A DNA stretch of 64,000 nucleotides from Parabacteroides bouchesdurhonensis (GCF_900186615.1 NZ_LT896588.1:990406-1054405), one strand, 5' to 3'; shown: positions 24,414-34,586, counted from the first letter of the stretch. The notes: generated from the letters alone by a model not told the origin. A program made the numbers and translations.

Positions 24414-25220
24414 ATGGAATTATTTCAATATACTTTTTTTCAGAACGCACTATTGGGAAGTCTGCTAACAGCCATCGTATGTGGTATTGTGGGGACTTAT
24501 ATTGTTTCCCGGCGTCTGGTTTTCATAAGCGGAGGAATTACACATGCTTCTTTCGGAGGGCTCGGATTAGGCTTTTATCTGGGAATGAACCCTATTATTA
24601 TGGCAATGCTTTTTTCCGTCCTTTCCGCTTTCGGAGTGGAATGGGTTAGTAAAACGCAGAATGTGCGTGAAGATTCGGCTATTGCCGGGATATGGTCGTT
24701 AGGGATGGCATTAGGAGTTATATTCATCTTTTTAACACCGGGATATGCTCCCAATTTATCGGCTTATTTGTTCGGAAATATATTAACCATATCAACAACA
24801 GACATTCTTTTTATAGGAATACTGGCAGTAATGCTAATAGCTATATTCATTCTGTTTTTTCGGGAGATTATGTATGTGGCATTTGATAACGACTTTGCCA
24901 TAACACAGCGCCTTCCTGTTAAATGTATCGAATACGCAATGATGTTTTTCATTGCCGTAACAATCGTTCTCTCTATTCGTTTGGTAGGTATTATGCTACT
25001 GATGAGTTTATTGACATTACCACAGATAACCGTAAATCTGATTACTTCCGATTTTAAAAAGATCATTTGGGGAAGTATTCTGGTAGGTTTTCTGGGATGT
25101 GTAGCAGGACTGATATTATCCTATTTTCTGAATATTCCTTCCGGAGCTTTCATCATCCTTGTATTGGTAATCTTATTTTTAATAACCAAAAGCATATTAT
25201 TCTTTCTGCATAAACAATAA
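24414..25220 (+). CDS. Metal ABC transporter permease (ZnuB/MntB-like)
   Basis: This 268-residue integral membrane protein has about eight helices and the ABC-3 permease features: early GIVGTYIVSRRLVFISGGI, ITHASFGGLGLG and the late VRLVGIMLLMSLLTLPQ (approximate coupling region). Family members import Zn, Mn or Fe with an ATPase and a cluster-9 binding protein. Neither partner is encoded nearby, so they must be elsewhere. It is 21 bases after the preceding gene and likely in the aroA transcript. Confidence 0.88.
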   Translation: MELFQYTFFQNALLGSLLTAIVCGIVGTYIVSRRLVFISGGITHASFGGLGLGFYLGMNPIIMAMLFSVLSAFGVEWVSKTQNVREDSAIAGIWSLGMALGVIFIFLTPGYAPNLSAYLFGNILTISTTDILFIGILAVMLIAIFILFFREIMYVAFDNDFAITQRLPVKCIEYAMMFFIAVTIVLSIRLVGIMLLMSLLTLPQITVNLITSDFKKIIWGSILVGFLGCVAGLILSYFLNIPSGAFIILVLVILFLITKSILFFLHKQ

Positions 25221-25269
25221 ATAAGAAGGAAAATAGTTTAATAATAGAATAAGAAGCGCTTGCTGATAC

Positions 25270-28200
25270 GTGAAAAAAAGTTTCTACTATATAATATCAT
25301 TTTTTACTATCCTTTTACTCTGGTCTTGCAGTACAAAAAAGAATACCAGAGTAAACCGTTTTTATCATGCTCTAAACACGCGATACAATATTTACTATAA
25401 CGGTAAAACTTCTTTTGACGAAGCGTTGAAATCAATGCAGGACGGTTACACTGAAAACTATTCGGATATGATATATATGTATCCGATCAGTGCGCAGCCT
25501 AAAGATAAACAAAACACAGGCGGACCTTTTGACCGGGCAATCGAAAAAAGTAACAAAGGTATCAAGCTGCATTCCATCAAGGCTAAACCGCCTAAAAAGC
25601 CCGGATGGAGAAACGATCCGAAACAACGGGCATTGCAGGAACAGGAAGAATATAATCCATTTTTAAAGAAGTGTTGGTTAATGTTGGGGCAAGCCCAGTT
25701 TTACAATGCGGATTTTTTACAGGCATCCGCTACCTTTTCATACATAGTCAGGCACTATGCCCAAGATGAAGAAGTTGTTGCCGAAGCCCGTTTATGGCAA
25801 GCCCGCTGCTATTCGGAAATGGGATGGTTCTACGAATCGGAAGATATTTTAGGGAAATTGAATACAAATGGAATACCTAAGAAGAAACTGAATTTATACG
25901 CCGCTATTTATGCTGATTATCTCATAAAAAACAATCAATACGAAGACGCCATCCCATATCTTAAGACAGCGATAAAAGCAGAGAAAAACCATCGGCAAAA
26001 AACACGTATGAAGTATCTGCTGGGACAATTATATGCAGACCAGGAGTTAGATGGTTTAGCCTATAAAGCATTTGGAGACGTAGCTAAAGCAAATCCTCCT
26101 TATGAACTGGAATTTGCCGCCAGAATACGCCAAACAGAAGTATTCACCGGAGGTAATTACCAGAAAGTCGTAAAAATGCTGCAACGTATGGCTAAAAGCC
26201 AAAAGAACGAGGAATATCTGGATCAGGTGTATTATGCCTTGGGAAATATCTATTTAAATCGTGAAGATACCGCACAGGCAATTACTAATTATCAGCAAGG
26301 TATTGATAAAAGTGTACGCAATGGAATAGATAAGGCCATTTGCCAAATCAGATTAGGTGACATTTATTTCAAGCAACGCGATTACGTAAAAGCCCAACCT
26401 TGCTTTAGCGGAGCATTAGCCGGCATACAAAAAGAATACAAAGAGTATGAAAGGATTGCCAAATTATCTGCCGTACTGGACGAATTAGTAGTACATGTAG
26501 AGGCCGTTCATCTGCAAGACAGCTTACAAACTCTTGCCAAAATGCCCGAAACCGAGCGGTTAGCCGTTATCGACAAAATTATTGAGAACGTAAAAAAAGA
26601 GGAAGAAGAGGCAAAAGCTCTTGCCGAGAAAGAAGCCTATCTGGCAGATCAACAATCTAAAGGAACCGGAATAGATCGTCCGGGAACAGAAACCGGAGGT
26701 ATTGTTTTACCAACAACATCCGGAGGTTCTTCTTTCTATTTCTATAATCCACAGACAGTAGCACAAGGAAAAACTCAATTTCAAAGAAAATGGGGACGCC
26801 GCCCGCTGGAAGATGACTGGAGGCGCCGTAAAAAAACGATGTCTACTTTTAACGAAAACCCCAATGAAGAAAATGAGATTGCAGCCAGTGACACGACAGC
26901 TGTATCAGGGCCGGATGGTGCGCCCCTCAACCCGGATACCGCCGGTGACGAATCGGTTGTAGAATCGGATGACCCGAAAACACGGGAATTCTACCTTCAA
27001 CAACTACCTTTTACCCAAGAAGATGTAGACGCGTCCAATCTCATTATAGTTGACGGATTGTACAACATGGCTATGATTTATAAAGACAAGCTGGAAGATT
27101 TGCAGTTGTCTATAGAGGCTTTTGAAGAACTGGAAAGACGTTTTCCCAAGAATGACCATAGTCTGGAAAGCTTCTATCAGGTTTATTTAATGGCGCTTCG
27201 TACAAATGACAAAGCTCTGGCTGCGGAATATAAATCGAAACTGATTGCCGATTTTCCGGAAAGCGACTATGCTATCGCAATAGCTGATCCGAATTACGAA
27301 TACAACATCCGCATGATGGACGCTGTACAAGACTCTATTTACGAGTACACCTACAACAGATATTTAGCCGAAGACACCATTACTGTTCGTAGAAATTACG
27401 AAAAAATGAACACCAAATATCCATTAGCCAATTTGATGCCTAAATTTATGTTCTTGGAAGCGCTGTCTTACGTACAAGCCGGAGATGCAGAAGGTTTTAA
27501 GAGATCCTTAAAAACACTGGTGGACAAATATCCGAATGCTGACGTTTCCGAACTTGCCGGAGAAATGTTGAAAGGTGTTTTACGTGGGCGTGCGATGGTG
27601 CAAGGAGGAATTAAGGGAATGGCATGGAATCTGCGTTTTGGTGTAGGAGATGACGGAACTTTATCTGCCGCCGATTCAGCCCGGACTTTTACCGCGGAAA
27701 CAAATACTCCTTACAGAATGCTATTGGTTTATCCCACAGGAGCTGTAGACAAGAATCAATTGTTATTTGCAGTAGCGGCTTACAATTTCGCGAACTTTAT
27801 GGTAAAAGAATTTGACTTGAATATAGAACAAGCCGGGCCGATTAGTATGCTGATGATTCATGGTTTTATCAATTTTGATGAAATTCTGCAATATTATAAG
27901 ATGGTTTACGGTAAAGACGGTTATGGAAACGCATTGGATAGAGAAGTAGCCATTTTGCCTATATCTGATGATAATTATGAAACGCTAATGCGAGGTAAAA
28001 CTCTAGACGAATATGTAACATTCTTTGAAGATAACTTTGGAGAAAAAGCGCCGGAATTAGTTGCCCGTTGGAAAGCTCGTTTAGCCGCAGAAGAAGAAAA
28101 AGAGAACGTTACAGAGCCGGAGGAAGCAGAGGAAACAGAAAAGCAACCGACTATTGAAGAAAAACCTGCAGAGAAAGAAGAAACAGTTCCGTCATTACCA

Positions 28201-28773
28201 GTTGATACAATAAAACAAAACTTACAACCGGTTGAACCATTAGAGACTGTTCCTGACAACTCTCTATCAGATGATAAGGTACAAAAGGATTCTGTACCTG
28301 CCATAAAAGCTCCTGTAGAAGAACAAGGTTTAAGCTTGAAAGACATAGAGGAAATTCGCAAACGTCAGGCCGCCGAAGAAGAAAGACAAAAAGAAGAAGC
28401 GCGAAAAGCCTTTGAAGCAGAACAAAAGGCAGAAAAAGAATTGCAAGCTCAAAAAGCGAAAGAAAGGGAAGAACTTTTGAAGAAACAAAAGGAAGAGGAA
28501 GATGCTCTGTTAAAAGCCAAAGAAGAAAAAGAAAAACAACTGGAACGAGACCGCAAGGCCAAAATGAAACAGGCGGAAGCCGATAGAAAAGCGAAGATGA
28601 AAGCACGCGAACAATTGCGTAAAGAAAAAGAACGTGCTTATAAAGAACGCCTGAAACAAAAAGAAAAAGAGCGCAAGGCAAAGGAGCGCGAATATAAAGA
28701 GAAATTAAAGGCTAAAGAAAAAGAACGTCGTGATGCTCAGAAAGCAAAAGCAGCAGCAGCACGCAAGCGGTGA
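25270..28773 (+). CDS. PorW/SprE-like TPR lipoprotein of the type IX secretion/gliding family
   Basis: The start is GTG at 25270, which places a lipoprotein signal (LLWSC, Cys20) correctly. The 1167-residue product begins with the CSTKKNT...FYHALNTRYNIYYNG segment seen in PorW/SprE proteins, followed by many TPR-like repeats (about 60-700). The last 130 residues are a very charged Lys/Glu-rich coiled coil (KEKERKAKEREYKEKLKAKE-like), after a proline/glutamate-rich linker near 970-1035. PorW/SprE are needed for type IX secretion in Porphyromonas and Flavobacterium; many gut Bacteroidales keep the gene without an obvious full system, so the role here is uncertain. It is 49 bases after the ABC permease gene. 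Confidence 0.78.
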   Translation: MKKSFYYIISFFTILLLWSCSTKKNTRVNRFYHALNTRYNIYYNGKTSFDEALKSMQDGYTENYSDMIYMYPISAQPKDKQNTGGPFDRAIEKSNKGIKLHSIKAKPPKKPGWRNDPKQRALQEQEEYNPFLKKCWLMLGQAQFYNADFLQASATFSYIVRHYAQDEEVVAEARLWQARCYSEMGWFYESEDILGKLNTNGIPKKKLNLYAAIYADYLIKNNQYEDAIPYLKTAIKAEKNHRQKTRMKYLLGQLYADQELDGLAYKAFGDVAKANPPYELEFAARIRQTEVFTGGNYQKVVKMLQRMAKSQKNEEYLDQVYYALGNIYLNREDTAQAITNYQQGIDKSVRNGIDKAICQIRLGDIYFKQRDYVKAQPCFSGALAGIQKEYKEYERIAKLSAVLDELVVHVEAVHLQDSLQTLAKMPETERLAVIDKIIENVKKEEEEAKALAEKEAYLADQQSKGTGIDRPGTETGGIVLPTTSGGSSFYFYNPQTVAQGKTQFQRKWGRRPLEDDWRRRKKTMSTFNENPNEENEIAASDTTAVSGPDGAPLNPDTAGDESVVESDDPKTREFYLQQLPFTQEDVDASNLIIVDGLYNMAMIYKDKLEDLQLSIEAFEELERRFPKNDHSLESFYQVYLMALRTNDKALAAEYKSKLIADFPESDYAIAIADPNYEYNIRMMDAVQDSIYEYTYNRYLAEDTITVRRNYEKMNTKYPLANLMPKFMFLEALSYVQAGDAEGFKRSLKTLVDKYPNADVSELAGEMLKGVLRGRAMVQGGIKGMAWNLRFGVGDDGTLSAADSARTFTAETNTPYRMLLVYPTGAVDKNQLLFAVAAYNFANFMVKEFDLNIEQAGPISMLMIHGFINFDEILQYYKMVYGKDGYGNALDREVAILPISDDNYETLMRGKTLDEYVTFFEDNFGEKAPELVARWKARLAAEEEKENVTEPEEAEETEKQPTIEEKPAEKEETVPSLPVDTIKQNLQPVEPLETVPDNSLSDDKVQKDSVPAIKAPVEEQGLSLKDIEEIRKRQAAEEERQKEEARKAFEAEQKAEKELQAQKAKEREELLKKQKEEEDALLKAKEEKEKQLERDRKAKMKQAEADRKAKMKAREQLRKEKERAYKERLKQKEKERKAKEREYKEKLKAKEKERRDAQKAKAAAARKR

Positions 28774-28796
28774 TCGATTCTAAATGAGTGCAAAAT

Positions 28797-28827
28797 ATTG
28801 TTTTATCTATCAAAAATAATATATTTG
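28797..28827 (+). promoter_or_regulatory. Housekeeping promoter of the PUL 1 sigma gene
   Basis: ATTG at 28797-28800, 19 bases, then TATATTTG at 28820-28827. The sigma gene ATG follows at 28854. Confidence 0.65.
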
Positions 28828-28853
28828 CAAAATAAAGAATCGTCAGCACTGAA

Positions 28854-29462
28854 ATGAGCAAGGAGGTGTCATTAGTAGAAAAAGTAAAGTCAGGTGACCG
28901 GAAAGCTTTCAATGAGCTATACAAGTTGCATTATTATTCGTTGTATTCATATGCCGAATTACTGTTGGAACAAGACGATGCAAAAGATGTGGTGCAAGAT
29001 GTTTTCTTAAATGTTTGGTTACATAGAGAAAGTCTGGACAAAACTCTTTCTATCCGGGGATATTTATTACGCTCTGTCTATAATTCAGCACTGAATATAT
29101 TTAAAAAGAAAAATCACTCTGACAATTATCAATCTATTTATAAAAAAGAAATTGAAGAAATAGGATATAATTATTATGATCCCGATTCCTGTGATATTAT
29201 CCGAAGATTGTACAATCAGGACCTGCGCTCCGAAATTGATGCTGCTATAAACAGTTTACCGGAAAGATGTAAAGAAGTTTTTTCGTTAAGTTACTTAGAG
29301 GATATACCAAGCAAAGAAATTAGTCAGATGCTGGGCATCTCCTTAAGCACAGTAGAAAATCATATTTATTCCGCACTAAAACAACTTCGGGAAAAACTGG
29401 GTCAATATAAAATACCTCAGATATTATTATTTTTATTATATATAGCGTTTAAAAATAGTTGA
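28854..29462 (+). CDS. ECF-type RNA polymerase sigma factor (PUL 1)
   Basis: This 202-residue protein has sigma-70 region 2 (about 10-80; YAELLLEQDDAKDVVQDVFLNVW) and region 4 (about 135-190; LPERCKEVFSLSYLEDIPSKEI, then an HTH ending VENHIYSALKQLREKL). Its C-terminal tail is hydrophobic, as in many Bacteroidales PUL sigma factors. It is followed 58 bases later by a FecR anti-sigma gene and then susCD, the usual trans-envelope signalling set: the SusC STN domain signals through FecR to release the sigma factor when substrate is bound. Confidence 0.93.
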   Translation: MSKEVSLVEKVKSGDRKAFNELYKLHYYSLYSYAELLLEQDDAKDVVQDVFLNVWLHRESLDKTLSIRGYLLRSVYNSALNIFKKKNHSDNYQSIYKKEIEEIGYNYYDPDSCDIIRRLYNQDLRSEIDAAINSLPERCKEVFSLSYLEDIPSKEISQMLGISLSTVENHIYSALKQLREKLGQYKIPQILLFLLYIAFKNS

Positions 29463-29494
29463 TTCATTAGGTACTTTTATTAAAGTAATTGTAT
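29463..29494 (+). promoter_or_regulatory. Candidate ECF-sigma promoter upstream of the anti-sigma gene
   Basis: TTCATTAGGTACTTTTATT (29463-29481) and AATTGTAT (29487-29494) recur at identical spacing before susC. The element ends 26 bases before the preferred fecR ATG at 29521 and overlaps the region of the alternative GTG at 29500. Confidence 0.7.
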
Positions 29495-29520
29495 TTATAG
29501 TGTCTAGATATTTAAAGAAA

Positions 29521-30489
29521 ATGAACGAAACAATCCTATATAAATATTTATCCGGTACAGCAACAGAAAAAGAGAAAGAAGAGATTCTGGACTGGATAAA
29601 AGATTCTCAAGAAAATCAGATTGCTTTTTTTGAAATGAAAGCTGTTTGGAACTCTAAGCATATATATAATAATGAAAAACACGACGTTATTCATTCATTG
29701 GATCAACTAAACAGGCGCATCGATCAAATAGCGGGATGGAAAAGAATGTATACCCGCCGTTTTATCAAGAAGCTTGGTATTGTTGCTACGGCAGCAATCG
29801 TATTATTGGCTATATCATTCTCTTTTTTATTCACACATAAAAAAGCTAATATACAAGCCCCTATTTATGTGTACAAAAACGATGCAAATGATAATTCCAT
29901 AAAAACAATCTTTTTAGCCGACGGGACAACTGTTTGGTTAGGTAGTAATACAACTTTAACTTGTCCTACAACATTCGACGGAGACACTCGCGAAATACAG
30001 CTCGAAGGAGAAGCCTTTTTTGAGGTATCCAAAGATCCGGAACATCCATTCATCGTTAAGACGGAAAACAACCTTATAAAGGTATTAGGAACCTCATTCA
30101 GTGTCCATTCCCGTCCGGTTGATAATATATGCGAGACTATATTAATGAGTGGTTCTGTTCTGTTAAGTGAGAAAAACGGAAAAGAAATAGCCACCCTTCA
30201 ACCCGGACAACAAGCATTATATTCTAAAGAGACTAAATCTGTTGAAATAAATGAAGTTGACGCAAACACCCTTACATCCTGGCGTTTCGGCTTAATTTCA
30301 TTATCAGAAGTATCCATTTCTGAAATTCTCCAATGCTTGGAGAACACATATAATATACATATAAAAATGGATACGCATCTTTTAAAAGACCGCAAATACA
30401 ACTTCTCTTTTAAGTATTCAAAAGAACCAAAAGAAGCCTTAAACCAACTATCCTACATAACGGGTATGTCTGCGGAAATCATACCTTAA
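29521..30489 (+). CDS. FecR-type anti-sigma factor (PUL 1)
   Basis: The ATG at 29521 (MNETILYKYLSG) gives 322 residues; the GTG at 29500 is too close to the predicted promoter. A cytoplasmic N-terminal anti-sigma region (about 1-75), one membrane helix (about 83-103, IVATAAIVLLAISFSFLF) and a periplasmic FecR domain (EIQLEGEAFFEVSKDP, VLGTSFSVHS) plus a C-terminal STN-like segment (LISLSEVSISEILQCLENTY) follow in order. It should hold the ECF sigma factor inactive until signalled by SusC. Confidence 0.92.
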   Translation: MNETILYKYLSGTATEKEKEEILDWIKDSQENQIAFFEMKAVWNSKHIYNNEKHDVIHSLDQLNRRIDQIAGWKRMYTRRFIKKLGIVATAAIVLLAISFSFLFTHKKANIQAPIYVYKNDANDNSIKTIFLADGTTVWLGSNTTLTCPTTFDGDTREIQLEGEAFFEVSKDPEHPFIVKTENNLIKVLGTSFSVHSRPVDNICETILMSGSVLLSEKNGKEIATLQPGQQALYSKETKSVEINEVDANTLTSWRFGLISLSEVSISEILQCLENTYNIHIKMDTHLLKDRKYNFSFKYSKEPKEALNQLSYITGMSAEIIP

Positions 30490-30536
30490 CCTCTCTTTTA
30501 AATGTAAATATTATATAAATCCAAAAAAAAAGAGTT

Positions 30537-30568
30537 TTCATTAGGTACTTTTATTTCTTCAATTGTAT
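30537..30568 (+). promoter_or_regulatory. Candidate ECF-sigma promoter upstream of susC
   Basis: The same 19-base element (30537-30555) and AATTGTAT (30561-30568) as before fecR, in the same register. A TATATTTG box at 30570-30577 overlaps, so housekeeping transcription is also possible. Confidence 0.7.
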
Positions 30569-30988
30569 ATATATTTGTCAAGAGGAAAAAACAAGAAACC
30601 ATGAATACATAAAAGACGACATCTTGAAATCATTTTGTTACATTTTATTCATGTTTAGTTAATTCCATTCTTTGCTGAAACTAACAAAAAATAGCGAAAT
30701 TTGCAACAACATTAACATGTATGCAATTCTACAAAAGTTCATAAAGAACTAGACTATTTACAGGTAAGTCAGCAACAAAAAGCTTTGAAAGAAAATGGAA
30801 CGACGATGCTTTTTATAAAAAGTAGAGAATAGATTAAACATTTTTTTTATTTATATATTAAGTAAAACAGGAATTTGAAATGTAAAAAACAAAAAAAGAA
30901 CCGGAGTTCTTTATGAACTAAGGGTTAAAAGTTATTTCGACTGACAAGCCAAATTAATTAATAATGATAGCCTATGTGATGTAAATCT
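30569..30988 (+). other. Long AT-rich leader before susC
   Basis: About 400 bases separate the promoter element from the susC start. No gene and no strong hairpin were found; this is a typical length for untranslated leaders of PUL susC genes, some of which carry antisense or regulatory RNAs. Confidence 0.5.
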
Positions 30989-33900
30989 ATGCAAAACAGA
31001 ACAACATTTTTGAATGTTCGTGGAAAAAGCATGTATGTTAATCTTAAAAAAACAGCAAAAAGTATGAAGAAAAAAATTTATGACTTCGTTTCTATGAAGC
31101 GGTTATGCGTAGGGATTTCATTGTGCTGTATGGTAGCCGGCGTCCAAGCTGCTCCTACCTCCAGCGCATTTGAACAACGATTTAACGTTGAGATAGCACT
31201 CAACAACACTACGTTGAAAAGTGTAGTAAACGCATTGAAAAAGCAAACAGATGTAGTTTTCTCCTATGACACATCTTTGGAAGCGTTACGCGTTAACAAT
31301 GTATCTTTAAGAGCTGAAAATGAATCAATTGAAGCTATTTTAGATCAAGCATTTAACGGAACAGGAATCAAGTACAAAATCGAAGACCATATCGTGGTAC
31401 TATATTCTGGGTCAGAAAAAGTCGCTGCTAAAACAAGTGTAACTCAACAAAAAACGAAAAAAATTTCAGGTATAATTAAGGATGCGACAGGCGAACCGAT
31501 TATTGGAGCTAACGTATTAGTAAAAGGAACAACAAATGGTGTAATTACAGGAATGGACGGTGATTTTTCATTAGAAGTTCCAGACAATTCCACATTAGAA
31601 ATCAGTTATATTGGTTATGTAACACAAAATATACCTGTAAGCGGAAAGAACACACTCAACATCATTTTAACAGAAGATACTCAGAAGCTAGATGAAATCG
31701 TTGTATTGGGATATGGAGCAGGCCAACGCAAACAGGACTTATCAGCCTCTGTTGGTGTATTGAACAATACGGAAGATCTGGTTATCCGTCCCGTCAGCTC
31801 TACAGAAGGTATGTTGCAAGGACAATTAGCAGGTGTTACGGTACAAGCTAATGGCGGAGACCCAACAAAAGCTCCTTCCATTGTAATACGTGGACAGGGT
31901 TCACAAAATGGAGATAATGTACTTTGGGTTGTCGATGGCGTTCCGGGAGCTCCAATTGCTTCTATGAATGATATCGAATCGATTGTTGTACTAAAGGATG
32001 CTGCTTCTGCTGCTATCTATGGTGCTCAATCCGGTGCCGGAGGTGTAATCCTGGTAACTACAAAGAAAGCAAAACAAGGCGCACCTTCTTTAACTTATGA
32101 CGCAACTTTCGGTATTCGTCAGGCATCCAATTTGATTGATCCTTTGAATGCAGAAGGAGAGCTTGAAATGCGTAAGTTGTCTTATGCCAATGCCGGACTT
32201 ACACTGCCTACAGGCTGGGACTTAACTAAAAACCCATGGGTAGGAACAACTCGTACCGACTGGATGGACGAAATTTTCCGTACAGCGTTTTACCAACGTC
32301 ATAACGTAGCATTGAACGTTGGCTCTGAGAATTATTCCAACCGTCTTTCATTCTCTTATGATAATGACGAAGGTGTATTGATCAACACTTTTAATAAGAA
32401 TCTTTCACTTCGCTATAATGGTAAATTCAAACTGAATAAATGGGTAACTATTACCGAAGATTTCGTTTGGAAAAACAATGAAAATCGTACACAAGACACA
32501 GAAAGCGCTTATACAGGTGGCGTTATAGCAGCTATGTATATGCCAGCCAGTGCAACCGTATACAATCCATTAGACGGGACTTATGGTGGTACAACAACTG
32601 AAGATCCTGCATATATAGCAAAATACGGATCTAACTTTGCCGATATTCATGGTGATGCTGTCAATCCGGTTCGTTTATTGGAAGCAGACAACAGATACCA
32701 CAGAAACAGTGATACATGGAGCACAACCAGCTTGGAATTAGCTAACATTGTGCCGGGATTGAAATTCACCAGCCGTTTCACTTACAATATGCAGACAGAG
32801 CTATATAAGAATTTCAGTCCTATCCGCGACGAAGTTGGTAAACCGGCATTAACAAACACTTTGAAGGAATCAACTTATCGTAGAGATGCCTGGAAAACTG
32901 AAAACACGCTGACTTACGACAATACATTCGACGACAAGCACACAATAGGAGTTTTACTTTCTACTACAGCCGACCATTATGGTAAGCGCAGTATTGAAAT
33001 TGAAGGTAAAGACTTATCTGATGAATCTGCATACTTGCAATATTTGTCATATGCCAACTCCACTTCTATAGTTGACGCATTGGAAGGTCCGGATGCCAAT
33101 GTTTCTTTTATTGGCCGTTTGGCTTATTCGTTTGACGACCGTTACTTTGTAACAGCATCCTGGCGTCGTGACTATGCCGGCCGTTTACCAAAAGATAACA
33201 ACTATGGCGACTTCCCTGCTGTAACAGCCGGATGGAAAATCTCTAATGAATCTTTCTTCCCGAAATCAGATGTCCTTAATCTGTTAAAGATCCGTGCTTC
33301 ATGGGGACGTGTCGGCAACTTGGGTTCTATCGGTTACAACTATAAATCAGCTCTTTTGGCTAAAAGCTATTGGTTAGAACAAGCGCAATACGGTGTAGAA
33401 TCTAATAAGACTTGGGGTAACTTCGTTTACAATTCCACAGCTTTGAATCCGAATCTGACTTGGGAAACTTCCGAACAATGGGACTTAGGTTTGGATATGA
33501 ATATGTTCAACAGTCGTTTAAACATGTCATTTGACTACTTCGATAAACGTACATTCAATTTGATCCAGTCTCAGACAATGAATTGGCCGAATACTATCGG
33601 TATTAATGCCATGTTGGTAAACCAAGGAGAAGTTCGTAACCGAGGCTTCGAAGCACAAGTCAGCTGGAGCGACCATATAAATAAAGACTGGTCATATTTC
33701 GTATCCGGAAACTTTTCATACCTAAAGAATTGGGTTTCTGACATAGGTGTAAGGAACGAAGACGGAACTCCCGGTGTTTGGACCGGAATTACAAAAGATG
33801 GTAGCGACTTTGACGGTAGCTTTAGAAATCTACCTTATATGTATCAAACAGCCGAAGGTGAACCTCTAGCTTCCTTCTATCTCATCAGGACCGATGGTAT

Positions 33901-34543
33901 TTTCCAAAGTGATGCCGAAGCTGCTGCTTATGTAGACAAAGACGGAAAGCGTATTCAACCGGATGCTGTAGCAGGAGATTTGAAGTTTATAGATTACAAT
34001 GGAGATGGTGTAATCAACGATAAAGACCGCCAGTATTGCGGAAGCGCAACACCGAAGACCACCTTCTCTTTCACTGGTGGATTTACCTGGAAAAAACTTT
34101 CTGTTAGCGCCATGTTCCAAGGCGTAGGTGGTGCTCAAGCATTATATGTAGGTAAATACATGGCATTAAGTGATGTAGAAGGTAACTTCAACCGTTCAAA
34201 AGAAATCATGAACGCATGGAGTCCTACCAACACAAGTTCTAATATTCCTCGTTTATCAAAGAACGATCCGAACAGCAACTTCAGTACTCCGTCTGATTGG
34301 TATTTGGAAAATGCCTCCTATTTACGTCTGAAAAACCTCACTCTATCTTATAATTTGGACGACGTAATTCGCAAATGCTCTCATTTGAAAGAACGTAACA
34401 GTTTGATGTCTGTCTATTTAAGTGGTGAAAATTTATTTACAATCACCAATTATTCAGGTATGGATCCGGAATGTGGAGGCTGGGATGCTTTAAGGTATCC
34501 GGTTTCACGAGTATTCTCTGTAGGTGTAAAAATAACTTACTAA
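30989..34543 (+). CDS. susC: SusC/RagA TonB-dependent transporter with STN domain (PUL 1)
   Basis: The frame gives 1184 residues from 30989; ATGs at 31031 and 31064 are alternatives, and the signal peptide proper starts at MKKKIYDF (31064) and ends near VQAAP. After it come an STN signalling domain (RFNVEIALNNTTLKSVVNAL), a carboxypeptidase-regulatory beta domain (GIIKDATGEPIIGANVLVKG), a TonB plug (DLSASVGVL, IRGQGSQNG, VVLKDAASAAIYG) and a large barrel. It imports a bound glycan fragment with its SusD partner and, through the STN domain, tells the FecR protein that substrate is present. Confidence 0.95.
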   Translation: MQNRTTFLNVRGKSMYVNLKKTAKSMKKKIYDFVSMKRLCVGISLCCMVAGVQAAPTSSAFEQRFNVEIALNNTTLKSVVNALKKQTDVVFSYDTSLEALRVNNVSLRAENESIEAILDQAFNGTGIKYKIEDHIVVLYSGSEKVAAKTSVTQQKTKKISGIIKDATGEPIIGANVLVKGTTNGVITGMDGDFSLEVPDNSTLEISYIGYVTQNIPVSGKNTLNIILTEDTQKLDEIVVLGYGAGQRKQDLSASVGVLNNTEDLVIRPVSSTEGMLQGQLAGVTVQANGGDPTKAPSIVIRGQGSQNGDNVLWVVDGVPGAPIASMNDIESIVVLKDAASAAIYGAQSGAGGVILVTTKKAKQGAPSLTYDATFGIRQASNLIDPLNAEGELEMRKLSYANAGLTLPTGWDLTKNPWVGTTRTDWMDEIFRTAFYQRHNVALNVGSENYSNRLSFSYDNDEGVLINTFNKNLSLRYNGKFKLNKWVTITEDFVWKNNENRTQDTESAYTGGVIAAMYMPASATVYNPLDGTYGGTTTEDPAYIAKYGSNFADIHGDAVNPVRLLEADNRYHRNSDTWSTTSLELANIVPGLKFTSRFTYNMQTELYKNFSPIRDEVGKPALTNTLKESTYRRDAWKTENTLTYDNTFDDKHTIGVLLSTTADHYGKRSIEIEGKDLSDESAYLQYLSYANSTSIVDALEGPDANVSFIGRLAYSFDDRYFVTASWRRDYAGRLPKDNNYGDFPAVTAGWKISNESFFPKSDVLNLLKIRASWGRVGNLGSIGYNYKSALLAKSYWLEQAQYGVESNKTWGNFVYNSTALNPNLTWETSEQWDLGLDMNMFNSRLNMSFDYFDKRTFNLIQSQTMNWPNTIGINAMLVNQGEVRNRGFEAQVSWSDHINKDWSYFVSGNFSYLKNWVSDIGVRNEDGTPGVWTGITKDGSDFDGSFRNLPYMYQTAEGEPLASFYLIRTDGIFQSDAEAAAYVDKDGKRIQPDAVAGDLKFIDYNGDGVINDKDRQYCGSATPKTTFSFTGGFTWKKLSVSAMFQGVGGAQALYVGKYMALSDVEGNFNRSKEIMNAWSPTNTSSNIPRLSKNDPNSNFSTPSDWYLENASYLRLKNLTLSYNLDDVIRKCSHLKERNSLMSVYLSGENLFTITNYSGMDPECGGWDALRYPVSRVFSVGVKITY

Positions 34544-34586
34544 TCTGCTATTTTAAATGATGTTTAAATTAACAAAGAATCATAAG

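Noticed and set aside
28151-28681. Open frame of 176 codons on the minus strand with leucine/phenylalanine runs
   Set aside because: It is the complement of the Lys/Glu-rich coiled-coil tail of the PorW-like gene, which produces a false hydrophobic protein.
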